Assembly (NCBI GenBank): GCA_021812865.1
Contig: JAKAMP010000064.1
Coordinates: 1-9,563 of the forward strand
DNA from: Bacteroidota bacterium
Lineage (GTDB): Bacteria; Bacteroidota; Bacteroidia; Bacteroidales; JAAYUG01
Direction: 5' to 3'
Length of the DNA stretch: 9,563 bases
Shown: one piece after another, positions 1-6,478 of the stretch
How the letters are laid out: each line of letters starts with the position of its first letter
Numbering within the stretch: the first letter of the stretch is position 1
Notes under the pieces: model-generated
Seen by the model: only the letters and a program-made list of their open reading frames with translations
Told to the model about the DNA's origin: nothing
Database searches by the model: none
Made by a program: the position numbers and the translations under genes

Positions 1-129
1 ACCCGTAATAACCCATAACGAGAAAGCAGACAGACATGCGTTAACCGGCAGTTTCTGAAACAGCATGGGGATCATATCCACCAGGCCTGCCAGGGTGCCA
101 AGACCTATACTGATGACAATTTTTTTCAT
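1..129 (-). CDS. N-terminal part of a probable small membrane protein, function unknown
   Basis: The reverse strand reads an ATG at 129 followed by 43 uninterrupted codons up to the window edge, so only the N-terminus is visible. The peptide starts MKKIVISIGLGTLAGLVDMI and continues with an amphipathic stretch, then a second hydrophobic segment (about residues 31-42) that is cut by the edge. The first segment (residues 4-25) is hydrophobic and glycine-rich, with no lipobox and no clear signal-peptidase site, so it is more likely a membrane helix than a cleaved signal. A Bacteroidetes-type promoter lies upstream in the right orientation (180-211), which supports this as a real start. I do not recognise the family with confidence; small multi-helix inner-membrane proteins of this appearance occur in Bacteroidetes. 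No link to the neighbouring exbB, which is divergently transcribed, can be shown. Confidence 0.6.
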   Translation of the reverse strand, partial: MKKIVISIGLGTLAGLVDMIPMLFQKLPVNACLSAFSLWVITG

Positions 130-179
130 AGCGTTTCAATTTAACGATGAATGCTGATTTATTGAGCCTTTGCAAAGAT

Positions 180-211
180 CAAAGCTACAAAACAATGGAG
201 AACAAAGCAAT
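180..211 (-). promoter_or_regulatory. Candidate Bacteroidetes promoter for the minus-strand gene at 1-129
   Basis: Read on the minus strand, the bases are ATTG (211-208), 20 bases, then TAGCTTTG (187-180). This fits the Bacteroidetes consensus of TTTG, 19-21 bases, TAnnTTTG, with a perfect -7 element and one mismatch in the -33 element. Transcription would begin near position 173, about 44 bases before the ATG at 129. Confidence 0.45.
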
Positions 212-321
212 ATGAACATTCAATATAAATTGCGGCGCCATTCAGACTAAATTGTTTATCATTGCGTTAATAATGTTGATAAAAATAAAATTCACCGGTT
301 ACAGCCCAATGGGTAATTTCC

Positions 322-329
322 TAATTTTG
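322..329 (+). promoter_or_regulatory. Candidate -7 element of the exbB promoter
   Basis: The octamer TAATTTTG matches the Bacteroidetes -7 consensus TAnnTTTG exactly and lies 45 bases before the exbB start codon, so transcription would begin near 336. The -33 region (about 297-302) is poor, with no TTTG at the expected distance, so the assignment rests on the -7 element and its position only. Confidence 0.35.
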
Positions 330-374
330 ACGACTGAATGATGGCCCGATAACTTTCATAATGAACTAATAATC

Positions 375-1055
375 ATGCTGACAGGTATACTTCTTCAGAT
401 TTCGACCAATCCGCAGGTAATCCAGGGAGCGCCCGGGAATGCCGAAATGTCCCTGCTGGAACTGATCTCCAAAGGGGGCTGGATACTTGCTCCGATTGCC
501 CTGATTTCGGTACTTTCCGTGTACATCATGATCGCAAAATACTTTGAGATCAGGGAATATACCAAAATGGACGAAAACCAGGTAAACAATTTCAAAAACA
601 GCCTCAGGAAAGGGGACGTAAACCAGGCCATAACATTTCTGCAGAGCAGCAACAATGCCTACAGCAGGATATTCTACCATGCAGCAAACAATGTGGGCAG
701 GCCCATCCGTGAGATTGAAAGCACCATTGAATCGGCCAGCCAGATTGAGTCGAACCAGATGAGCAAAAACCTTCATTACCTGGGACTGTTTGCCGGTATT
801 GCTCCCATGCTTGGATTTGTTGGTACCATCGCCGGGGTAATCAAAATCTTTTACAATATTTCGCTCACCGATAACATCAGCATCGGCATCATTTCGGGCG
901 GCTTGTACCAGAAGATGATCTCCAGCGGGTTCGGCCTCATCGTAGGGGTAATTGCCTATACAGCCTATCATATTCTGAACATCATGGTGGACAAGTACCT
1001 GTCGAAAATAGAAAGCGAGGCATTCGAGTTCATCAACATCATTCAAAGCAAGTAA
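375..1055 (+). CDS. exbB: ExbB/TolQ/MotA-family proton-channel protein
   Basis: This 226-residue inner-membrane protein belongs to the MotA/TolQ/ExbB proton-channel family. Such proteins, with ExbD-type partners, use the proton gradient to energise TonB-dependent transport or related envelope work. Three hydrophobic segments are visible at about residues 36-54, 134-159 and 183-205, with a cytoplasmic loop between the first two, the usual ExbB topology. The family signature is GFVGTIAGVIKIF (147-159), followed by the SGGLYQKMISSGFGLIVGV block (174-192), which matches the conserved third-helix region. The ATG at 375 gives an N-terminus of typical Bacteroidetes length; an internal ATG at 447 (residue 25, MSLLELISKGGW) is the main alternative. 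exbD follows 3 bases after the stop, so the two are almost certainly co-transcribed. The family is clear, but which TonB, Tol or other partner it serves is not. Confidence 0.9.
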   Translation: MLTGILLQISTNPQVIQGAPGNAEMSLLELISKGGWILAPIALISVLSVYIMIAKYFEIREYTKMDENQVNNFKNSLRKGDVNQAITFLQSSNNAYSRIFYHAANNVGRPIREIESTIESASQIESNQMSKNLHYLGLFAGIAPMLGFVGTIAGVIKIFYNISLTDNISIGIISGGLYQKMISSGFGLIVGVIAYTAYHILNIMVDKYLSKIESEAFEFINIIQSK

Positions 1056-1058
1056 GGC

Positions 1059-1460
1059 ATGAAACTGAAGAAACACATGGATTTCAAACCCGAGGTAGCC
1101 ACCGGGTCGCTGAACGACATCATGTTCTTCCTGCTGCTTTTCTTTTTGCTCGTTGCCACCTTTGCCAATCCCAATGTGATCAAACTCATGCTGCCTAAGG
1201 CTCACTCGAGCCAGACTATCTCCAAGAAACAGATTACCCTGTCCATTACCAGCGACCGGAAATATTATATCGACAAACGATACATTCCTGCTTCCATGCT
1301 TGAGGGCGAGCTGGCAAAAATCAAATCGAACATCAGCGACGTTACTATTGTACTCAGGGCCGATAATTCCCTTACCGTGCAGGACCTGGTAGACGTGCTT
1401 GAAATTGGTTCCCGCCTGCAGGTTAAGATGATCCTCGCTACCGATAAAAAAGCCTCCTGA
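1059..1460 (+). CDS. exbD: ExbD/TolR-family biopolymer transport protein
   Basis: This 133-residue partner of ExbB has a short cytoplasmic N-terminus, one membrane helix at about residues 20-36 and a periplasmic domain at about 50-133. Asp20, at the start of the helix (LNDIMFFLLLF), corresponds to the protonatable aspartate required in ExbD and TolR. The periplasmic part carries the usual pattern TIVLRADNSLTVQDLVDVL (residues 96-114) and ends with ILATDKKAS. Length is normal for the family. It starts 3 bases after exbB. No second exbD or tonB follows, although Bacteroidetes often carry exbB-exbD-exbD-tonB type clusters. This pair may therefore borrow a TonB encoded elsewhere, or energise a different envelope process. 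Confidence 0.9.
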   Translation: MKLKKHMDFKPEVATGSLNDIMFFLLLFFLLVATFANPNVIKLMLPKAHSSQTISKKQITLSITSDRKYYIDKRYIPASMLEGELAKIKSNISDVTIVLRADNSLTVQDLVDVLEIGSRLQVKMILATDKKAS

Positions 1461-1529
1461 CAGATTGCATATCCACCACGCAATCCTTATTACAGATCGG
1501 AAAAAATGCTGTCTATTGATTGATATGGA

Positions 1530-1573
1530 GAAGTCATACAGTGGTCAGATGATGGTCAGACAGTAGTCAGACG
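1530..1573. repeat. Phased 11-bp direct repeat (GTCA core), possible operator
   Basis: The core GTCA occurs at 1533, 1544, 1555 and 1566, exactly 11 bp apart each time. The last three copies are well conserved: GTGGTCAGATG (1541-1551), ATGGTCAGACA (1552-1562) and GTAGTCAGACG (1563-1573). The first (1530-1540) keeps little beyond the core. An 11-bp period is close to one helical turn, so all cores face the same side of the DNA. It lies about 200 bases upstream of hdrC. It may be a regulator-binding array or simply a short decayed tandem duplication. Confidence 0.5.
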
Positions 1574-1617
1574 ACAGGCGGAGGATAAACCGAAAATGAT
1601 TAAAATCTTTCCTATCC

Positions 1618-1701
1618 TTAAGGTCAGAAACCCGAAACCTGATTTTTGTTTTATTTTTTCCTGATCAAAATCATGTTAATATCTCGGAATCATGACCTTA
1701 A
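1618..1701. repeat. 9-base perfect inverted repeat upstream of hdrC
   Basis: TTAAGGTCA at 1618-1626 is the exact reverse complement of TGACCTTAA at 1693-1701, with 66 bases between them. The left arm runs into GGTCAGA, the same core as the 11-bp repeat upstream. The right arm sits immediately before the candidate -33 element. The arms are too far apart for a strong RNA hairpin, so two protein-binding half-sites are the more attractive reading, but chance cannot be excluded in AT-rich DNA. Confidence 0.35.
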
Positions 1702-1703
1702 TC

Positions 1704-1735
1704 ATTGATTGAATAAAGGGTTCATCATAGTTTTA
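1704..1735 (+). promoter_or_regulatory. Candidate promoter of the hdr-flx operon
   Basis: ATTG (1704-1707), 20 bases, then TAGTTTTA (1728-1735) gives the Bacteroidetes spacing, with one mismatch from TTTG and one from TAnnTTTG. The start would fall near 1742, about 26 bases before hdrC. The -33 half and the spacing match the promoter candidate at 180-211. No better site was found in the gap. Confidence 0.3.
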
Positions 1736-1767
1736 CCCTGATTTGAGACAGTCAACACGGGGTTACC

Positions 1768-2355
1768 ATGGAAAATATTCATTCTCATCTGGGGCATTCT
1801 GCAAATGGACTTCTGCAGGAAATCAGGCAGCAAACTGCTGTAAATATCCAGGCCTGCTACCAATGCGGTAAATGTTCGGCCGGTTGTCCCCTGGCCGGGG
1901 AAATGGATTTCCCTCCCTCTCTTCTCATGAGGATGATTCAGGTAAACAAACCGGAAACAGATGAAAAAGTGCTTGGCGCATATTCCATGTGGGTCTGTCT
2001 TACCTGCAACACCTGTTCCTCGCGCTGTCCGATGGAAATCGACATACCCCGGGTAATGGATCATTTGCGGGAAAAGTCATTCACGCTTGGCAAAACCAAC
2101 AAAAAAGCCAGTCCCATTATCGATTTTCACAAAGCATTTCTGAAATCCATCGAGGTGAACGGCAGGTTGCATGAGCTAGGTCTCATCGTATATTATAAAA
2201 TGCTAACCTTCCGCCTGATGCAGGATGTAATGCTGGCTCCAGGCATGCTGCTGAGAGGCAAACTGCACCTGTTCCCTGAAAGGATCAGGCAGCGAAAACA
2301 ATTAGCCGCAATATTTAAACGCACCTATAAAAGAAGAAAGGAGCAGGAAGTATGA
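1768..2355 (+). CDS. hdrC: HdrC-like heterodisulfide reductase subunit C, two [4Fe-4S] clusters
   Basis: This 195-residue iron-sulfur protein carries electrons from HdrA to HdrB. It has two complete [4Fe-4S] motifs of the HdrC type: C30, C33, C36 with C40-Pro (CYQCGKCSAGCP) and C77, C80, C83 with C87-Pro (CLTCNTCSSRCP). After the clusters comes a helical, basic C-terminal part (about residues 100-195) with no membrane segment, so it belongs to the soluble HdrABC class and not the membrane-bound HdrDE class. Length is normal for soluble HdrC. The ATG at 1768 is the first in frame, with only a weak ribosome site before it, which is usual in Bacteroidetes. It is the first gene of the operon, and its stop overlaps the hdrB start by 4 bases (ATGA), suggesting coupled translation. 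Confidence 0.93.
   Translation: MENIHSHLGHSANGLLQEIRQQTAVNIQACYQCGKCSAGCPLAGEMDFPPSLLMRMIQVNKPETDEKVLGAYSMWVCLTCNTCSSRCPMEIDIPRVMDHLREKSFTLGKTNKKASPIIDFHKAFLKSIEVNGRLHELGLIVYYKMLTFRLMQDVMLAPGMLLRGKLHLFPERIRQRKQLAAIFKRTYKRRKEQEV
2338..2343 (+). promoter_or_regulatory. Ribosome binding site of hdrB
   Basis: AAGGAG lies 8 bases before the hdrB ATG, inside the last codons of hdrC. It is one of only two good Shine-Dalgarno sites in the operon, and both occur where genes overlap. It fixes the hdrB start at 2352. Confidence 0.55.
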
Positions 2356-3200
2356 ATATTGGATTTTACCCGGGATGCTCCATGCAGGGTTCATCGCCTG
2401 AATATAATGAATCGGTGCAGGCCATCTGCTCAGCATTGGGCATCTCCCTCATCGAGGTGAGCGATTGGAACTGCTGCGGGGCAACAGCCGCCCATAACCT
2501 GAATCGTGAACTTTCCCTTGCCCTTCCTGCAAGGATACTGGCACATGCTGCAGCCGACGGACTGGAAGAAGTCCTTGTGCCCTGTGCCGCTTGCTATAAC
2601 CGGCTTAAAATGGTTCAACATGAGATAGGCGCTGACCGCAAACTACAGGATTCCATTTCTGAAATCCTCGATGAGCCTTACCAGGGAAACGCAAGGATAC
2701 TGAGTATTCTTGATTTTCTGGAAAGAGATGTGGAACCTCTTCTGGCAGAAAAGATCATGAAACCTCTGAAACAGAAAATAGCCTGTTATTATGGTTGCCT
2801 GCTGGTACGTCCACAGAACATTCTCGATGCCAAAAGGCATGAAGATCCACAGTCCATGGACCACATCATGCAACTGCTGGGGGCGGAAGCGATCGACTGG
2901 GCTTTCAAAACAGAGTGCTGCGGAGCGGGATTGTCCGTCTCAAAAACCGGGGTAGTGGCTGAATTATCCGGACGAATTCTCGATGACGCCGCCCACCGTG
3001 GCGCCAAAGCCATCATAGTAGCCTGTCCCATGTGTCATTCAAATCTTGACATGCGCAGGAAGGCCATTGAACAGCACAGGAACAAGGATTTCGATCTGCC
3101 TGTGATGTACATCACCCAGGCAATCGGACTGGCGCTGGGCATTGACCCGGTCAAACTGGGTCTGAAAAGACATTTCGTTCCTGTGAACCTTGAACTTTAA
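2352..3200 (+). CDS. hdrB: HdrB-like heterodisulfide reductase subunit B, two non-cubane [4Fe-4S] clusters
   Basis: This 282-residue protein is the disulfide-reducing subunit. It has two complete CCG domains, each of the form C...CC...CxxC: C9, C41-C42, C78/C81 and C149, C189-C190, C225/C228. In the archaeal HdrABC structure such motifs bind two non-cubane [4Fe-4S] clusters that cleave the CoM-CoB heterodisulfide. Spacings here (31 and 35; 39 and 34 intervening residues) are normal for the family, so catalytic competence is expected. Bacteroidetes do not make CoM or CoB, so the substrate must be another disulfide. In sulfate reducers carrying the Flx-Hdr complex, the protein DsrC has been proposed, but none is encoded here. 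It overlaps hdrC by 4 bases and is followed 17 bases later by hdrA. Confidence 0.95.
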   Translation: MNIGFYPGCSMQGSSPEYNESVQAICSALGISLIEVSDWNCCGATAAHNLNRELSLALPARILAHAAADGLEEVLVPCAACYNRLKMVQHEIGADRKLQDSISEILDEPYQGNARILSILDFLERDVEPLLAEKIMKPLKQKIACYYGCLLVRPQNILDAKRHEDPQSMDHIMQLLGAEAIDWAFKTECCGAGLSVSKTGVVAELSGRILDDAAHRGAKAIIVACPMCHSNLDMRRKAIEQHRNKDFDLPVMYITQAIGLALGIDPVKLGLKRHFVPVNLEL

Positions 3201-3217
3201 AATACAACTTCTGGTAT

Positions 3218-5221
3218 ATGGCGCGTATAGGAGTGTTTGTATGTCATTGTGGTGAAAATATCTCGGCCACGGTCGAATGTGACAAGGTTGCCCAGGCTGC
3301 GGCCGGGTTTCCCGGAGTGGTACATAGTATCGATTACAAATACATGTGCTCCGACCCTGGCCAGAATATGATCAGGGAGGCGATCAGGGAGAAGAATCTC
3401 ACCGGTGTGGTCGTGGCCTCCTGTTCCCCGCGCATGCACGAACCCACTTTCAGGCAGGCATGCAGTGAGGCCGGGCTCAATCCCTTCCTTTGTGAAATGG
3501 CCAACCTCAGGGAGCACTGCTCATGGGTTCATGAAAAGGGTGAAGCCACAACAAAAAAGGCCATTGACCTGGTTAGAATGATGGTGGAAAAGGTTAAAAG
3601 GAACCAGCCTCTCTATCCCATCAGGGTTCCCGTTACAAAGACCGCCCTGGTGGTTGGCGGCGGCATTGCCGGGATACAGGCAGCCCTCGACATCGCCAAT
3701 GGGGGAAACAAGGTGATCATGGTGGAACGTGAACCATCCATCGGCGGACACATGTCGCAACTCTCGGAAACCTTTCCTACTCTTGACTGCTCACAGTGCA
3801 TACTCACCCCACGAATGGTGGAAGTGGCCCAGCATCCCAACATCACACTCTATACTTATGCCGAGCTGATAGGTCTCGACGGCTTCATTGGCAATTTCAA
3901 GGCAAAGATCAGGAAGAAGGCAAAAAGCGTGGACGAAAAAATATGCACCGGCTGCGCGCTTTGCACCACCAAATGCCCGCAGAAGAAAATCCCTTCGGAA
4001 TTCAACGAAGGACTGGGCAAACGCACTGCCATCTACGTGCCTTTTCCGCAAGCCGTTCCAAATAAACCTGTAATCGATAAAGACCATTGCACCTATTATA
4101 AGACGGGGAAGTGCAAAATCTGTGAAAAGGTTTGTCCTGCCCAGGCCATCCGGTTCGACCAGCCCGATGAAATTGTCGAAGTGGCTGTGGGCGCTGTGGT
4201 GATTGCTACGGGGTTCACTATACACCAGACCGGTTTCTTCCCGGAATACGGCTATGGCCGCTACCCCGATGTGCTCACAGGGCTGCAGTTTGAGCGTCTT
4301 GCTTCTGCCTCTGGTCCCACGCTGGGCGAGATCCGAAGGCCTTCGGATGGGAAAATCCCTGAAACCATTGTTTTCATCTCCTGCGCAGGCTCCCGCGACC
4401 CTGCCAAAGGCATTGAATACTGCTCGAAAATATGCTGCATGTACATTGCCAAGCACGCCATGCTATACCAGCATAAGGTGCATCATGGGAAATCATATGT
4501 CTTTTATATGGACATCCGCGCAGGCGGCAAAATGTACGAGGAATTTGTTCGCAGGGCCATTACCGAAGATCAGGTAAACTATGTAAGGGGAAGGGTATCG
4601 AAAATATACGAGAGAGATGGCAAGCTGATCGTGAAGGGGGTTGACACGCTCATGGGTGCAGAGGCGGTGGAAATCGAAGCCGACATGGTTGTACTGGCCA
4701 CAGCAGGCATTGCCAATCCCGGTGCAGAGGAACTTGCCCAGACCCTGCATGTGTCGTATGATGGTCATCATTTCTTCTCCGAAGCCCATCCAAAGCTCAG
4801 ACCAGTCGAGACCAATACGGCCGGGATATTTCTTGCGGGGGCATGTCAGGCCCTGAAGGATATCCCCGAATCGGTGGCCCAGGCCTCGGGCGCTGCCGGA
4901 AAGGTGAATATCCTGTTCTCAAAGAGTGAGCTTACACGCGAACCTCTGATAGCCGTGGTAAACCGGTCGGCGCCCCCTGAATATTCCACCTGCGTAGGCT
5001 GTTTCCTTTGCCAGCCGGCATGTCCATACCAGGCCATCGAAAAAGAAGAGATCAAAGACCGGAGTGGCAAGGTGATAAAGACAGTGGCCAGGGTCAACCC
5101 GGGATTATGCCAGGGATGTGGTACCTGCGTGGCATTCTGCAGGTCAAAATCGATCGATATACAGGGATATACCCATGAACAGGTACTTGCCGAAGTGATG
5201 GCCGTGCTGGAAAACGATTAA
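3218..5221 (+). CDS. hdrA: HdrA-like FAD and iron-sulfur subunit, proposed electron-bifurcating centre
   Basis: This 667-residue protein is the flavin hub of the complex. The N-terminal domain carries C9, C11, C44 and C69 (ASCSP). An FAD-binding thioredoxin-reductase-like domain follows, with VVGGGIAG at 145-152 and EREPSIGGHM at 170-179. An inserted ferredoxin domain has C243/C246/C249/C253 and C291/C299/C302/C306. C389, C402, C406 and C407 have the spacing (13, 4, 1) reported for the unusual cluster ligands of Methanothermococcus HdrA. The C-terminal ferredoxin domain has C592/C595/C598/C602 and C631/C634/C637/C641. Length and domain order are those of a full HdrA, with no selenocysteine and no fused MvhD. 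In the family, FAD splits electron pairs between ferredoxin and the HdrB disulfide; that role here is inferred. The ATG at 3218 gives the standard N-terminus. flxD starts 4 bases after the stop. Confidence 0.95.
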   Translation: MARIGVFVCHCGENISATVECDKVAQAAAGFPGVVHSIDYKYMCSDPGQNMIREAIREKNLTGVVVASCSPRMHEPTFRQACSEAGLNPFLCEMANLREHCSWVHEKGEATTKKAIDLVRMMVEKVKRNQPLYPIRVPVTKTALVVGGGIAGIQAALDIANGGNKVIMVEREPSIGGHMSQLSETFPTLDCSQCILTPRMVEVAQHPNITLYTYAELIGLDGFIGNFKAKIRKKAKSVDEKICTGCALCTTKCPQKKIPSEFNEGLGKRTAIYVPFPQAVPNKPVIDKDHCTYYKTGKCKICEKVCPAQAIRFDQPDEIVEVAVGAVVIATGFTIHQTGFFPEYGYGRYPDVLTGLQFERLASASGPTLGEIRRPSDGKIPETIVFISCAGSRDPAKGIEYCSKICCMYIAKHAMLYQHKVHHGKSYVFYMDIRAGGKMYEEFVRRAITEDQVNYVRGRVSKIYERDGKLIVKGVDTLMGAEAVEIEADMVVLATAGIANPGAEELAQTLHVSYDGHHFFSEAHPKLRPVETNTAGIFLAGACQALKDIPESVAQASGAAGKVNILFSKSELTREPLIAVVNRSAPPEYSTCVGCFLCQPACPYQAIEKEEIKDRSGKVIKTVARVNPGLCQGCGTCVAFCRSKSIDIQGYTHEQVLAEVMAVLEND

Positions 5222-5225
5222 ACCT

Positions 5226-5681
5226 ATGGAAAACAAAATATTTGAACCAAAAATCGTGGCCTTTGTATGCAACTGGTGCACCTATGCCGGAGCCGATCTT
5301 ACCGGGACAAGCCGTATCAAATACGCCCCGAATGTAAAGATCGTGAGGTTCCCCTGCACCGGCCGGATCGATTTCATGCTTTTACTGAAGGCCTTTGGCG
5401 AGGGCGCTGACGGGATTATCGTTTCGGGATGCCATCCGAATGACTGCCACTATACTTCGGGAAATTTTCATGCCCGCCGTCGCTGGATCAGTTTCCGGAG
5501 CCTGCTTGATTTTCTGGGAATCGATACCGGCCGTATCACCTTTTCGTGGGTTTCGGCAGCCGAGGGAGCCAAATGGGCTGCCCTGGTCAATGACACCGTA
5601 AGCCGTATCAAGGAACTGGGGCCCTATACCGATTATGAAAAAGTTGCCAGATATTACGAGGAGGAAGTGAATCATGAATGA
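5226..5681 (+). CDS. flxD: FlxD, MvhD-like [2Fe-2S] electron-transfer protein
   Basis: This 151-residue protein belongs to the MvhD/FlpD (hydrogenase iron-sulfur subunit) family, which docks on HdrA and passes it electrons from the oxidising partner. The conserved ligands are visible: C15 and C18 (CNWC), C44 (RFPCTGRID), and C69 and C74 (SGCHPNDCHY). In methanogens the partner is a hydrogenase or formate dehydrogenase. Here no such enzyme is present and the genes after it encode FlxC, FlxB and FlxA, so it most likely links NADH oxidation to HdrA. It begins 4 bases after hdrA and overlaps flxC by 8 bases, which fits equal production of the two. Length is typical. The separate gene, not fused to hdrA, is one of the two known arrangements. 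Confidence 0.92.
   Translation: MENKIFEPKIVAFVCNWCTYAGADLTGTSRIKYAPNVKIVRFPCTGRIDFMLLLKAFGEGADGIIVSGCHPNDCHYTSGNFHARRRWISFRSLLDFLGIDTGRITFSWVSAAEGAKWAALVNDTVSRIKELGPYTDYEKVARYYEEEVNHE
5659..5664 (+). promoter_or_regulatory. Ribosome binding site of flxC
   Basis: AGGAGG lies 9 bases before the flxC ATG and is the strongest Shine-Dalgarno site in the window. It falls within the glutamate codons near the flxD C-terminus, so protein coding may partly explain it, but it supports the start at 5674 and coupling across the 8-base overlap. Confidence 0.55.
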
Positions 5682-6474
5682 GTACCAGACCATTGCAGCC
5701 GGGCTTCTTTCATCAGGAACAGCAGCCATGGTAATCGGCTACAGCGAAGGCAGCGCGAAAAGGGTAAGACCTGTTTTCTTTACCCGGCCGGAAGAGGCAT
5801 CAACTCTTGTTTTCGATAGCCGCTGCGTGCAAAACATTGCCGTGTACCTCACAAAAAAGGAAATCCGGACTGAAGGGAAAATCGCCATTATCGCCTCTCT
5901 TCCCGTCATGCGCAGCATCATTCAGCTGGCCTCTGAACATCAGCTTTCCGAAGAAAAGATCATCGTCATTGGCATTACTCCTTCGGGAGAAGTTAAACAG
6001 TTCAACGGATTCGATGCGCTTGACGCGTATGTTTCATCAACGACGATCGAAATTGAAGCCCGTTACCGGGAAAAGATTGAACAGGTGGAGAAAATGACCC
6101 TCACGGAGCGATGGAACTTCTGGAAAAATGAGCTTTCAGCCTGCTTTAAATGCTATGCCTGCCGTGCAGCCTGTCCCATGTGCTACTGTACCCGTTGCAC
6201 GGTTGAAATGAACCAGCCGCAATGGATACCGGTTCCCTCGCATACCCTCGGCAACTTCGAGTGGCACATCATGAGGGCCATGCACCTGGCCGGCCGTTGT
6301 GTGGACTGCAATGCCTGCGCTGAAGCCTGCCCGCTCGGTATCCCGTTCAACCTGCTTACCAAGCAAATGATCCTTCAATTCAAAAAAGATTTTGGCGGTT
6401 ACAACCCTTCCCTGAAAGGATTGAATATCCTTTCCTCCTATTTACCCGACGATAAAGAGAATTTTATACAATAG
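5674..6474 (+). CDS. flxC: FlxC-like iron-sulfur protein with two ferredoxin motifs
   Basis: This 266-residue protein has an N-terminal domain without clusters (about residues 1-140; FDSRCVQNIAVYL at 47-59, GKIAIIASLPVM at 68-79). That domain resembles the N-terminal part of F420-reducing hydrogenase/formate dehydrogenase beta-type proteins. It is followed by two ferredoxin motifs: C157, C160, C163, C167-Pro and C209, C212, C215, C219-Pro. Three extra cysteines follow the first motif directly (C170, C172, C175; CPMCYCTRC), so more than two clusters, or an unusual ligand set, is possible. In the Flx-Hdr family this subunit is thought to relay electrons between FlxB and FlxD; that is inference from family and position. 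It overlaps flxD by 8 bases, and flxB begins 4 bases after its stop. No membrane segment or signal is present, so it should be cytoplasmic. Confidence 0.82.
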   Translation: MNEYQTIAAGLLSSGTAAMVIGYSEGSAKRVRPVFFTRPEEASTLVFDSRCVQNIAVYLTKKEIRTEGKIAIIASLPVMRSIIQLASEHQLSEEKIIVIGITPSGEVKQFNGFDALDAYVSSTTIEIEARYREKIEQVEKMTLTERWNFWKNELSACFKCYACRAACPMCYCTRCTVEMNQPQWIPVPSHTLGNFEWHIMRAMHLAGRCVDCNACAEACPLGIPFNLLTKQMILQFKKDFGGYNPSLKGLNILSSYLPDDKENFIQ

Positions 6475-6478
6475 CGCC

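Larger units (their letters stand above)
1461..1767. other. Non-coding region between exbD and the hdr-flx operon
   Basis: These 307 bases contain no convincing gene. In order they hold a weak hairpin just after the exbD stop (GATTGC at 1463-1468, GCAATC at 1480-1485, no T-run after it), a phased 11-bp repeat (1530-1573), an AT- and T-rich stretch (about 1641-1660), a 9-base inverted repeat (1618-1626 with 1693-1701) and a candidate promoter (1704-1735). The size and content suggest that the hdr-flx operon has its own control and is not simply read through from exbBD. Confidence 0.6.

Noticed and set aside
366..1205. A 279-codon open frame on the minus strand opposite exbB and exbD
   Set aside because: It lies antisense to two clearly recognised membrane proteins, has no recognisable motif and is rich in histidine and phenylalanine as expected for the complement of ATG- and GAA/AAA-rich coding sequence.
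1463..1485. Hairpin GATTGC/GCAATC directly after exbD as an intrinsic terminator
   Set aside because: Six pairs with an 11-base loop and no T-run after it; too weak to call a terminator.
1621..1660. AGGT/ACCT stem followed by a T-rich stretch as a terminator for exbBD
   Set aside because: Only four pairs form before the T-rich tract, and the tract is broken by G, A and C; not convincing.
1645..1680. TTTG at 1645-1648 as a -33 element for hdrC
   Set aside because: No TAnnTTTG-like element occurs 19-21 bases downstream.
3791..4456. A 221-codon open frame on the minus strand inside hdrA
   Set aside because: It is antisense to the conserved FAD and ferredoxin domains of HdrA; its composition is that of a shadow frame and no domain is visible.
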